A DNA stretch of 5,219 nt from Microbacterium sp. (GTDB taxonomy: Bacteria; Actinomycetota; Actinomycetes; Actinomycetales; Microbacteriaceae), in contig JAITUD010000236.1 of assembly GCA_031286555.1 (NCBI GenBank), positions 1 through 5,219 of the forward strand, read 5' to 3'. The notes under the pieces were generated by a model. It did no database searches. It saw only the letters and a list, made by a program, of their open reading frames with translations, and had not been told where the DNA came from. Position 1 is the first letter of the stretch; every line of letters starts with the position of its first letter. Shown here one piece after another: positions 1-5,219 of the stretch. Made by a program: the position numbers and the translations under genes.

Positions 1-395
1 ATCCGGAATGTGTACGTGGTGCCGGGCGCGAGCCCGGCATCCGAGAAGGAGAACTCGCAGAAGGTGGGGACGCGCGAGACGGTGCCGTAGTCGTTGTCGT
101 CCGAGCGCTGCGCGGTGCCGGGCCGGAGAGTGACCTCGGTGACGACATCCTCGCCCTCGGAGACGCTCAGGACCGCACCGGAGTGCACGAAGAGGTACTG
201 CGCGGAACCCGAGCAGTCGGTCTCCGGCACGCGCAGGGCGCCGTCCCGGACGATCAGGACGGCGTCTCCGGCGCTCTCCGCCTCTGCCTGCCCGGCGCAC
301 CCGGTCAGAGCGCCGATGAGGGCGCTGACGGCGATGAGGGCCGCGAGCGGGACGGCACCCGCCCGTGCGGGCCGCCGCTGCGTCCTTGTGGTCAT
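1..395 (-). CDS. Predicted secreted lipoprotein of unknown function, C-terminus cut by window edge
   Basis: The first 131 codons of a minus-strand gene are visible; the frame is open to the left edge, so the C terminus is missing. The N terminus is a lipoprotein signal: a basic start (MTTRTQRRPARAG), a hydrophobic stretch at about residues 14-31, and the lipobox L30-T31-G32-C33, so C33 would be lipidated and the protein anchored outside the membrane. The mature part is acidic and rich in Val, Ser, Thr and Gly, as in a small beta-rich extracellular domain. It has two further cysteines, C61 and C113, which could form a disulfide. The ATG at 395 is preceded by GGGAAGGA at 403-410 with a 7-base gap, a strong ribosome site that supports this start. 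It lies 79 bases downstream of the protease gene on the same strand, with a hairpin between them. I do not recognise the family; the lipoprotein call is firm and the function unknown. Confidence 0.82.
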   Translation of the reverse strand, partial: MTTRTQRRPARAGAVPLAALIAVSALIGALTGCAGQAEAESAGDAVLIVRDGALRVPETDCSGSAQYLFVHSGAVLSVSEGEDVVTEVTLRPGTAQRSDDNDYGTVSRVPTFCEFSFSDAGLAPGTTYTFR

Positions 396-402
396 CCTGA
401 CA

Positions 403-410
403 TCCTTCCC
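403..410 (-). promoter_or_regulatory. Shine-Dalgarno site of the lipoprotein gene
   Basis: On the minus strand this reads GGGAAGGA, 7 bases before the ATG at 395. It fixes the lipoprotein start and lies only 3 bases beyond the foot of the hairpin at 414-451, so that hairpin could affect ribosome access. Confidence 0.75.
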
Positions 411-413
411 GAT

Positions 414-451
414 GCACGTGGTGCCCCGCCCTGCGGCGGGACACCACGTGC
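414..451 (-). terminator. Strong intercistronic hairpin after the protease gene
   Basis: The arms at 414-430 and 435-451 pair over 17 positions with a single mismatch (C424 against A441) around the 4-base loop CTGC. The hairpin starts 23 bases past the protease stop codon and ends just before the lipoprotein ribosome site. No T-run follows it in the direction of transcription, so it is not a classical intrinsic terminator, although actinobacterial terminators often lack one. It could end protease transcription, reduce read-through into the lipoprotein gene, or protect the 3' end of the protease mRNA. The structure is certain from the sequence; the role is inferred. Confidence 0.65.
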
Positions 452-474
452 TCATCGATCGCGATGCGCTCGGG

Positions 475-2616
475 TCAGTTCCCGTTCGCCGCGTTCATCT
501 TGTAGGTGACGGTCTGGGTCGCCGTCGGGTCGTTCTCGCTCGTGATCGTGACGGTGACCGTCCCGCTCGCGTTCGAGGAGTTCCCCGTGCGCTTCACGTA
601 CACCGGCACCTGGATCGTCTCGCCCGCCTGGGCGGTGACGATGGAGCTCGGAGTCTGCACCTCCCAGGCGCCCTTCGCCCCGCTGAACGAAGTGGTCACC
701 CGGTAGATGTCGCCGTTGGCACGGGCGTCGGACACGGCTGCACCGGTGTTGGTCACCGGAACGGTCAGCGCGCGCAGACCGTCCTGCATCTTGCCCGACC
801 ACACGCCCTTGCCGACCTGCACGCCACGGGCCTGCGGGCCCGCGCTGTCCAGCGATCGCACGGCGACCTTGTAGTGCAGGATGCCGCGGTCGTCGACCTT
901 GCGGTCAACGACGTAGAAGTGCAGGCGGTTGACCTCGTCGACGTACTCGAACTCCGAGCCCGAGTCGTTGCCGGCGTGGAACAGCGCGTCGTTCAGCTGA
1001 CGCTGGTCACCGCGGGTGATCGGCACCGGCACGCCGTCGGCGCGCACGTAGTCGAGCGTGTCGATGTCCTGCGGGTTGGCGTCGACAGTCCAGATGAACG
1101 GGTTGCGGTCGGCGTTCTTCGTCTTGGCGATCATCACGCCGCTGTCGGGCTGGAACGAGTCCGTGCCCATGCGATCGATCACCTCGAGCGTGTAGTTGTC
1201 GTACCCGCCGCCGTCGCAGTCCCAGAAGCCCTTCGCGCGGCGGTCGCAGACGTTCTTGTCGCCGCCGTCCAGCTTCAGGTTGACACCGAGCGTGACGCCG
1301 TCCTCCTGCAGCTCGCGGGACTGCAGGTCGGTGGTGATCGAGCCCAGCGCCGTCAGCTCGCTGCGAGTCAGGTCGATGTAACTGGACGTGTCGATCATGC
1401 CGAGCTTGATCCGGTTGCGCAGCGCGACACCGGCCGGCTGCGATCCACCGGCAACCGAGGGGACGTTCCAGCGCGTGTGCGTGCCGCCGGGACCGTTGAA
1501 CGATCCGCGGGCGAGCACGTCGAACGGGCCGGAGGTGTCACGCAGCGGTCCGCCGTCGGCGTTGTCGGTGCCGTACGGGTTCCCGTAGTTGTCCGCGATC
1601 CCCAGGATGTGCGAGAACTCGTGCGCGAACGTGCCCATGCCGCTGGACTCCGCCTGCGTCGAGTTGCCCGCGCGGATCACGTTGCCGCTGCCGTCGGTGA
1701 CGGGGAAGTTGGCGTTCGGCCAGTGGCTGACCGCCGCGGCCCAGCTGGTCCACGGGACGTACCGGGTCTTGACCCAGTTGGCCATCTCGTTGCCGTTCTG
1801 GTCGTAGGCCTTGCCGTTCGCGTCGCGCGGCGGACCGAACTGGTCGGTCACGTCCTCCTTCGTGGGGAAGAGCATCTGCCCGAACTCCTCCCACGTGCTG
1901 GACTCGTCGTGCCCGGCCGTGACGTAGAACACCTCATCGAACTCGCCGAGCGGGTTGGAGTTGCCGATGTCGGCTCCCCAGAGCTTCAGCGCATCGGTGC
2001 GGATGTCCTTGTTGCAGGTGTCGCCCTTGGGGCAGAACGCGGCGTTCGGCTTGTTGAACGAGTCGTTCAGGCCGTACTCCTCGATGTTGCCCGGCATCCG
2101 ATAGGGGCCGAAGGCCTTGAGGTCGACGCTGAGCCGTCCGCCGGTCTGCTCCATCCAGTACTCGTTGATGGTGCGCCCGTGGTTGAGCTCGTTGGGCGTG
2201 TTCAGCAGGTTGCGGTAGAACTCCGGGACGCCCTCGCGGGGAACGGAGTTCGCCAGCCCGGAGGGGGTGCCGAACACGTCCGCGTTCTCCTTCTGGCTGA
2301 TCACGAAGTCCTGGTTCTGGAAGTCGAGCAGGACGATCGCGCCGTTGAAGTGCCGCTTCGAACCCGTGGTCTTGTCCGCCCAGTCGGTGCCCGGGATCGG
2401 GGTGTAGTCGTCCCAGGTCATGTCGTCCATGTTGACCCAGTTCTGCGGGTCCACCGGATTCAGGACGTCGGGATCGATGCCGCGGTCGTTCGCCGCCTGT
2501 GCGACGCCGCCGCCGCCGAGCAGCATCATGCTGGCCGCGGTGGCGGCGACGACCAGCGCGGCAGCCGCTCGGCGTCTGCCTGACCGCGGGAGGCGGTCGG
2601 TCGATGAGGATGCCAA
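475..2616 (-). CDS. Secreted M6-family (immune inhibitor A type) zinc metalloprotease
   Basis: Predicted 713-residue secreted endopeptidase. Numbering is from the TTG at 2616. Residues 1-41 form a Sec signal peptide: the basic RSGRRR, a hydrophobic core, and likely cleavage after AQA at 39-41. The M6 N-terminal landmarks follow: FNGAIVLLDFQNQDF at about 90-104 and NEYWMEQTGGRLSVD at about 151-165. The zinc site is HEFSHILGIAD at 332-342: H332, H336 and D342 are the expected metal ligands and E333 the catalytic base. The following FDVLARGSFNGPG (365-377) matches the Met-turn region but has Leu368 where Met is usual. Cysteine pairs C195/C201 and C457/C467 may form disulfides. Residues from about 600 to the end are Val/Thr-rich and look like an Ig-like beta-sandwich, a common C-terminal addition. 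TTG was chosen for its AAGGAG site 6 bases upstream; the in-frame ATG at 2739 lacks a ribosome site and would bury the signal peptide. The stop is TGA at 475-477. The gene diverges from the ABC transporter genes. The family call is confident; the substrate is unknown. Confidence 0.93.
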   Translation of the reverse strand: MASSSTDRLPRSGRRRAAAALVVAATAASMMLLGGGGVAQAANDRGIDPDVLNPVDPQNWVNMDDMTWDDYTPIPGTDWADKTTGSKRHFNGAIVLLDFQNQDFVISQKENADVFGTPSGLANSVPREGVPEFYRNLLNTPNELNHGRTINEYWMEQTGGRLSVDLKAFGPYRMPGNIEEYGLNDSFNKPNAAFCPKGDTCNKDIRTDALKLWGADIGNSNPLGEFDEVFYVTAGHDESSTWEEFGQMLFPTKEDVTDQFGPPRDANGKAYDQNGNEMANWVKTRYVPWTSWAAAVSHWPNANFPVTDGSGNVIRAGNSTQAESSGMGTFAHEFSHILGIADNYGNPYGTDNADGGPLRDTSGPFDVLARGSFNGPGGTHTRWNVPSVAGGSQPAGVALRNRIKLGMIDTSSYIDLTRSELTALGSITTDLQSRELQEDGVTLGVNLKLDGGDKNVCDRRAKGFWDCDGGGYDNYTLEVIDRMGTDSFQPDSGVMIAKTKNADRNPFIWTVDANPQDIDTLDYVRADGVPVPITRGDQRQLNDALFHAGNDSGSEFEYVDEVNRLHFYVVDRKVDDRGILHYKVAVRSLDSAGPQARGVQVGKGVWSGKMQDGLRALTVPVTNTGAAVSDARANGDIYRVTTSFSGAKGAWEVQTPSSIVTAQAGETIQVPVYVKRTGNSSNASGTVTVTITSENDPTATQTVTYKMNAANGN

Positions 2617-2621
2617 GGCTT

Positions 2622-2629
2622 TCTCCTTC
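2622..2629 (-). promoter_or_regulatory. Shine-Dalgarno site that decides the protease TTG start
   Basis: The minus strand reads GAAGGAGA here; its AAGGAG core (2623-2628) sits 6 bases before the TTG at 2616. No comparable site precedes the in-frame ATG at 2739, whose upstream bases read TTCTCTTC. This is the main reason for calling the rare TTG start. Confidence 0.8.
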
Positions 2630-2877
2630 GCTTCGGTTCGGTGTTGCGCGACTCGTCTCGTCGACGATTGACGAGCGATCGAGAGATCCTCGGTGACCTC
2701 GGGCAACGTCAGTAGCATTGCACTGATCTGCGAGTTCATGAAGAGAAATCTAAGAATCAGATGTGAAGCGTAGGGCGAGTATTCGCCAGAGACAGGGCAA
2801 ATACCAGTTCATAGCCCATAAAAGATGAAAGCGCCCAAGGATGATGTCGTAACAGACACCCGACCTCTAGGCGCGAG

Positions 2878-2894
2878 TAGAATATTAGTATAAG
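2878..2894. promoter_or_regulatory. Candidate AT-rich promoter core
   Basis: On the plus strand this run contains TAGAAT (2878-2883) and TATAAG (2889-2894), each close to the -10 consensus TATAAT. On the minus strand the same run contains TATACT (2892-2887). No good TTGACA-like -35 lies 16-18 bases away for any of them. It could serve the binding-protein gene (start about 124 bases downstream), the protease, or both. This is a weak call resting on local base composition and -10 similarity only. Confidence 0.25.
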
Positions 2895-3004
2895 CTGATC
2901 CCACGTCGGCTCCACCGGCGCACACAGCAACGAACGACCGCCGCTGGGTGGTGCTGCAGGGTGAAGCCGCCCTGCGGGCACTGGCGGCGATCGGACCCGA
3001 CACC

Positions 3005-3010
3005 AAGGGA
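3005..3010 (+). promoter_or_regulatory. Shine-Dalgarno site deciding the binding-protein start
   Basis: AAGGGA lies 7 bases before the ATG at 3018. A second in-frame ATG at 3024 would be 13 bases away, which is too far, so 3018 is preferred. Confidence 0.75.
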
Positions 3011-3017
3011 TACATCT

Positions 3018-4655
3018 ATGTCAATGCAGACATCCAGGCGTGGGCGCCTTCTCGCCACGGTCGGAGCGCTCGGAATCTCGGCACTGGTCCTCGCCGGCTG
3101 CGCCAGCAGCACCGGGGACAAGGGCGGCGACAGCGGCAGCGCTTCGGGCGGCACGATCAAGGCGGGCACCACCGACAAGATCACCTCGCTCGACCCGGCA
3201 GGCTCCTACGACAACGGCTCGTTCGTCGTGATGAACCAGGTCTACCCGTTCCTGATGAACAGCAAGTACGGCACCGCCGAGGTCAGCCCCGACATCGCCG
3301 AGTCGGCCGAGTTCACCACGCCCACCGACTACACGGTCAAGCTCAAGTCGGGTCTGAAGTTCGCCAACGGCCACGACCTCACCTCCAGCGACGTGAAGTA
3401 CACCTTCGACCGCATGGTGAAGATCAACGACCCGAACGGCCCGGCCGCACTGCTCGGCAACCTCGCCTCGGTCGAGACCCCCGATGAGACCACCGTCGTC
3501 TTCAAGCTGAAGAACGGCAACGACCAGATCTGGCCGCTGATCCTCTCCAGCCCGGCCGGCCCGATCATCGACGAAGAGGTCTTCGCGGCCGACAAGGTCA
3601 CCCCCGACGACGAGATCGTGAAGGGCGAGGCGTTCGCCGGCCAGTACACGATCGACTCCTTCAAGTTCAACGAGCTCATCTCGTACAAGCCGAACCCCGA
3701 CTACAAGGGCAGCCTGGGCGCGGCCGAGAACAAGGGCGTGCAGGTCACGTACTACGCGGATGCCTCGAACCTGAAGCTCGCCATCGGCAACGGCGACATC
3801 GACGTGGCGTTCCGCAGCCTTTCGGCCACCGACACCGAGGACCTGTCCAAGAACGACAAGGTCAAGATCGTCGACGGCCCCGGCGGCGAGATCCGCTACA
3901 TCGTCTTCAACATCGACACCATGCCGTTCGGCGCGAAGGCCGCTGACGCCGACCCGGCCAAGTCGCTCGCCGTGCGTCAGGCGATGGCCGACCTGATCGA
4001 CCGCGCCGCGGTCGCGAAGGACGTCTACAAGGACACCTACACCCCGCTGTACTCGTTCGTCGCCGAGGGCATGCCCGGTGCCACCACGCCGCTGAAGGAC
4101 ATGTACGGCGACGGCAACGGCGGACCCGACGTCGACAAGGCGACCAAGGCGCTCGCGGATGCCGGTGTGCAGACCCCGGTCACGCTGAACTTGCAGTACA
4201 ACGGCGACCACTACGGCCCCTCCTCGGGTGACGAGTACGCCGCGTACAAGACGCAGCTCGAGAAGGGCGGCCTGTTCAAGGTCAACCTGCAGCAGACCGA
4301 GTGGGTGCAGTACCAGAAGGACCGCACCGCCGACGTGTACCCGATGTACCAGCTGGGCTGGTTCCCGGACTACTCGGACTCCGACAACTACCTGTCGCCG
4401 TTCTTCCTCAAGGAGAACTTCCTCGCCAACCACTACGACAACCCCGCGGTGAACGACCTCATCGTCAAGGAGCAGACCGAGACCGACTCGGCCAAGCGCC
4501 TCGACGAGATCGGTCAGATCCAGGACATGGTGGCGAAGGACCTCTCCACGCTGCCGCTCCTGCAGGGCAAGCAGGTCGCAGTCGTGGGCAAGGACGTGAA
4601 GGGCACCACCCTCGACGCCTCGTTCAAGTTCCGGTACGCGCCGCTGACGAAGTAA
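3018..4655 (+). CDS. ABC transporter substrate-binding lipoprotein, family 5 (dipeptide/oligopeptide type)
   Basis: Predicted 545-residue extracellular receptor of an ABC importer, lipid-anchored to the membrane. Numbering is from the ATG at 3018. The signal has basic residues (SRRGR, 6-10), a hydrophobic core, and the lipobox L25-A26-G27-C28, followed by a Ser/Gly linker typical of actinobacterial binding lipoproteins. Family-5 landmarks appear in order: TSLDPAGSYDNGS near 56-68, the signature region LKFANGHDLTSSDVKYTFDR at 113-132, VRQAMADLIDR at about 319-329, and the C-terminal WFPDYSDSDNYLSPFF at 448-463. The length is normal for DppA/OppA-like proteins. It captures the ligand and delivers it to the permeases, the first of which follows after 82 bases. 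An in-frame GTG at 2961 extends the frame but has no need to be used and would displace the signal peptide. The ligand could be peptides, nickel, sugars or other solutes; sequence alone does not separate these, so I give no gene symbol. Confidence 0.94.
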   Translation: MSMQTSRRGRLLATVGALGISALVLAGCASSTGDKGGDSGSASGGTIKAGTTDKITSLDPAGSYDNGSFVVMNQVYPFLMNSKYGTAEVSPDIAESAEFTTPTDYTVKLKSGLKFANGHDLTSSDVKYTFDRMVKINDPNGPAALLGNLASVETPDETTVVFKLKNGNDQIWPLILSSPAGPIIDEEVFAADKVTPDDEIVKGEAFAGQYTIDSFKFNELISYKPNPDYKGSLGAAENKGVQVTYYADASNLKLAIGNGDIDVAFRSLSATDTEDLSKNDKVKIVDGPGGEIRYIVFNIDTMPFGAKAADADPAKSLAVRQAMADLIDRAAVAKDVYKDTYTPLYSFVAEGMPGATTPLKDMYGDGNGGPDVDKATKALADAGVQTPVTLNLQYNGDHYGPSSGDEYAAYKTQLEKGGLFKVNLQQTEWVQYQKDRTADVYPMYQLGWFPDYSDSDNYLSPFFLKENFLANHYDNPAVNDLIVKEQTETDSAKRLDEIGQIQDMVAKDLSTLPLLQGKQVAVVGKDVKGTTLDASFKFRYAPLTK

Positions 4656-4666
4656 CGCGTTCCGCT

Positions 4667-4700
4667 CCCGGGGATGCTGCTGCGAGGCAGCATCCCCGGG
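4667..4700 (+). terminator. Intercistronic hairpin between binding protein and permease
   Basis: The arms at 4667-4680 and 4687-4700 are perfectly complementary over 14 bp. The 6-base loop TGCGAG can close further with a U-G pair, leaving GCGA, which fits the stable GNRA tetraloop class. It begins 12 bases after the binding-protein stop and ends 37 bases before the permease ATG. No T-run follows. Such hairpins between a binding-protein gene and its permease gene commonly stabilise the upstream mRNA or partly terminate transcription, so that the receptor is made in excess over the membrane parts. The structure is seen; the role is inferred. Confidence 0.72.
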
Positions 4701-4727
4701 ATGCGCTCGCCCGAAGAACGCAAGAAC

Positions 4728-4731
4728 GAGG
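4728..4731 (+). promoter_or_regulatory. Weak Shine-Dalgarno site of the permease gene
   Basis: GAGG lies 6 bases before the ATG at 4738. It is shorter than the sites of the other three genes in the window, which would fit a lower translation level for the permease than for the binding protein. Confidence 0.5.
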
Positions 4732-4737
4732 TACCCC

Positions 4738-5219
4738 ATGACCGTCGATGCCGTCGACGCCCTCACTCCGGTCATGCCCCGCAGCCGGTCCGCCGGCGGC
4801 GGGCTGTGGCGCTACATCGTGATCCGGCTGCTGCTGATCATCCCCACCGTCCTGATCCTGGTGACGACGGTGTTCTTCCTGATGCGGATCACCGGCGATC
4901 CCATCACCGCCGCCCTGGGCGGACGTCTTCCCCCTGCGCAGCTGCAGCAGCGCATCCACGACGCCGGCTTCGACCGTCCGCTGATCGTGCAGTACCTGGA
5001 GTATCTCGGCGGCGTGTTCCGCGGTGACTTCGGCACCACGCTCACCGACCGCAGGCCCGTGATCGAGATCCTGCTGCAGTACGGCTCGGCGACGCTCGAG
5101 CTGGCGCTGTACGCCCTGATCGTGGCGCTGCTGATCAGCATCCCGCTCGGCCTGCTGGCCGCCTACCGCCGCGACCGCTGGCAGGATGCCACGCTGCGCG
5201 TGATGGCGATCCTCGCCTA
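4738..5219 (+). CDS. ABC transporter permease, DppB/OppB type, C-terminus cut by window edge
   Basis: The first 160 codons are visible and the frame is open to the right edge. After an N-terminal tail of about 22 residues rich in Pro, Arg and Gly comes the classic DppB/OppB start: WRYIVIRLLLIIPTVLILV with a first membrane segment at about 27-49, then MRITGDPITAALGG (49-62). The family landmarks GFDRPLIVQYLEYLGGVFRGDFGTT (77-101) and RRPVIEIL (105-112) follow, then SATLEL (117-122) and a second membrane segment at about 120-142 ending in IPLGLLAAYRR. These mark the N-terminal transporter domain and the beginning of the core permease domain. Full family members run to roughly 310-340 residues, so about half is missing. 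It forms the membrane channel with a DppC/OppC-type partner, expected just downstream. It lies in the same operon as the binding protein. The family is sure; the transported ligand is not. Confidence 0.93.
   Translation, partial: MTVDAVDALTPVMPRSRSAGGGLWRYIVIRLLLIIPTVLILVTTVFFLMRITGDPITAALGGRLPPAQLQQRIHDAGFDRPLIVQYLEYLGGVFRGDFGTTLTDRRPVIEILLQYGSATLELALYALIVALLISIPLGLLAAYRRDRWQDATLRVMAILA

Larger units (their letters stand above)
2617..3017. promoter_or_regulatory. Divergent intergenic region between the protease and ABC transporter genes
   Basis: These 401 bases contain no convincing gene. They should hold the promoters and 5' leaders of both divergent units. By my count 73 of the 160 bases at 2741-2900 are G or C (about 46%), clearly below the surrounding genes. 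The most promoter-like stretch is the AT-rich run at 2878-2894. Short dyads are GGCGAGTATTCGCC (2774-2787), TGTC-N6-GACA (2845-2858) and, in the protease leader, CTCGTC/GACGAG (2652-2657 with 2670-2675) enclosing the palindrome TCGTCGACGA. All are short enough to arise by chance. The part nearest the binding-protein start (about 2901-3017) is GC-rich and would be its leader. I see no riboswitch that I can recognise. Confidence 0.6.

Noticed and set aside
94..2583. An 829-codon open frame on the plus strand, antisense to the protease and part of the lipoprotein
   Set aside because: It is a shadow frame of high-GC coding. Its product is a low-complexity Val/Arg/Ala/Asp-rich string with no domain, whereas the minus strand encodes recognisable M6 and lipoprotein sequences.
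2966..2988. Possible leader hairpin GCCGCC/GGCGGC upstream of the binding protein
   Set aside because: The stem is only 6 bp with an 11-base loop and is common by chance in GC-rich DNA.
2757..3184. Several short minus-strand open frames of 68-99 codons (2757-2981, 2809-3015, 2885-3184) in and around the intergenic region
   Set aside because: They overlap one another in different frames, have no clear ribosome sites or recognisable domains, and one runs antisense into the binding-protein signal sequence.
2948..3487. A 179-codon plus-strand frame starting at GTG 2948
   Set aside because: It overlaps the binding-protein gene out of frame and gives an Arg/Gln/His-rich product typical of frame-shifted high-GC coding sequence.
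3021..4775. A 584-codon open frame on the minus strand, antisense to the binding protein
   Set aside because: It is another shadow of high-GC codon structure. The product is a Val/Leu/Gly/Arg-rich repeat-like string with no family features, and the plus strand encodes an unmistakable family-5 binding protein.
4674..5027. A 117-codon plus-strand frame overlapping the permease start
   Set aside because: It begins inside the hairpin and runs out of frame with the permease; the product is Arg/Pro/His-rich with no domain, while the frame from 4738 matches DppB/OppB.

Overview
The window is high-GC DNA with dense coding on both strands. Its genes use C/G-ending codons, a TTG start and strong Shine-Dalgarno sites, and it encodes Sec-type lipoproteins. 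This fits a high-GC Gram-positive actinobacterium, and the style resembles Microbacteriaceae such as Microbacterium. The family-level assignment is inference; no rRNA or other marker gene is present. I see no tRNA, rRNA, CRISPR array, insertion sequence or phage-like gene.

Layout: two gene groups diverge from a non-coding stretch at 2617-3017. Leftward (minus strand) runs a secreted zinc metalloprotease of the M6 / immune inhibitor A family (2616 to 475). After a 17-bp-stem hairpin (414-451) comes the start of a small predicted lipoprotein (395 to beyond the left edge). Rightward (plus strand) runs a lipid-anchored substrate-binding protein of the dipeptide/oligopeptide ABC transporter type (3018-4655). 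After a perfect 14-bp hairpin with a GNRA-like loop (4667-4700) comes the first inner-membrane permease of the same transporter (DppB/OppB type, 4738 to beyond the right edge). The second permease and the ATPases are expected just outside the window.

Two start sites matter. For the protease, the longest open frame begins at an ATG at 2739 with no ribosome site. A TTG at 2616 has an excellent Shine-Dalgarno sequence and puts the signal peptide at the N terminus. For the binding protein, the longest frame begins at a GTG at 2961, but the ATG at 3018 has AAGGGA upstream and places the lipobox correctly.

How the genes may work together (inference): a secreted protease would cut extracellular protein, and the divergent family-5 binding protein and permease would import the resulting peptides. 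Family-5 transporters also carry nickel, sugars and other ligands, so this link is plausible but not shown. I found no clear evidence of a previously undescribed system. The most notable points are the Leu in place of the usual Met in the protease Met-turn, the two strong intercistronic hairpins, and the shared AT-enriched divergent control region.
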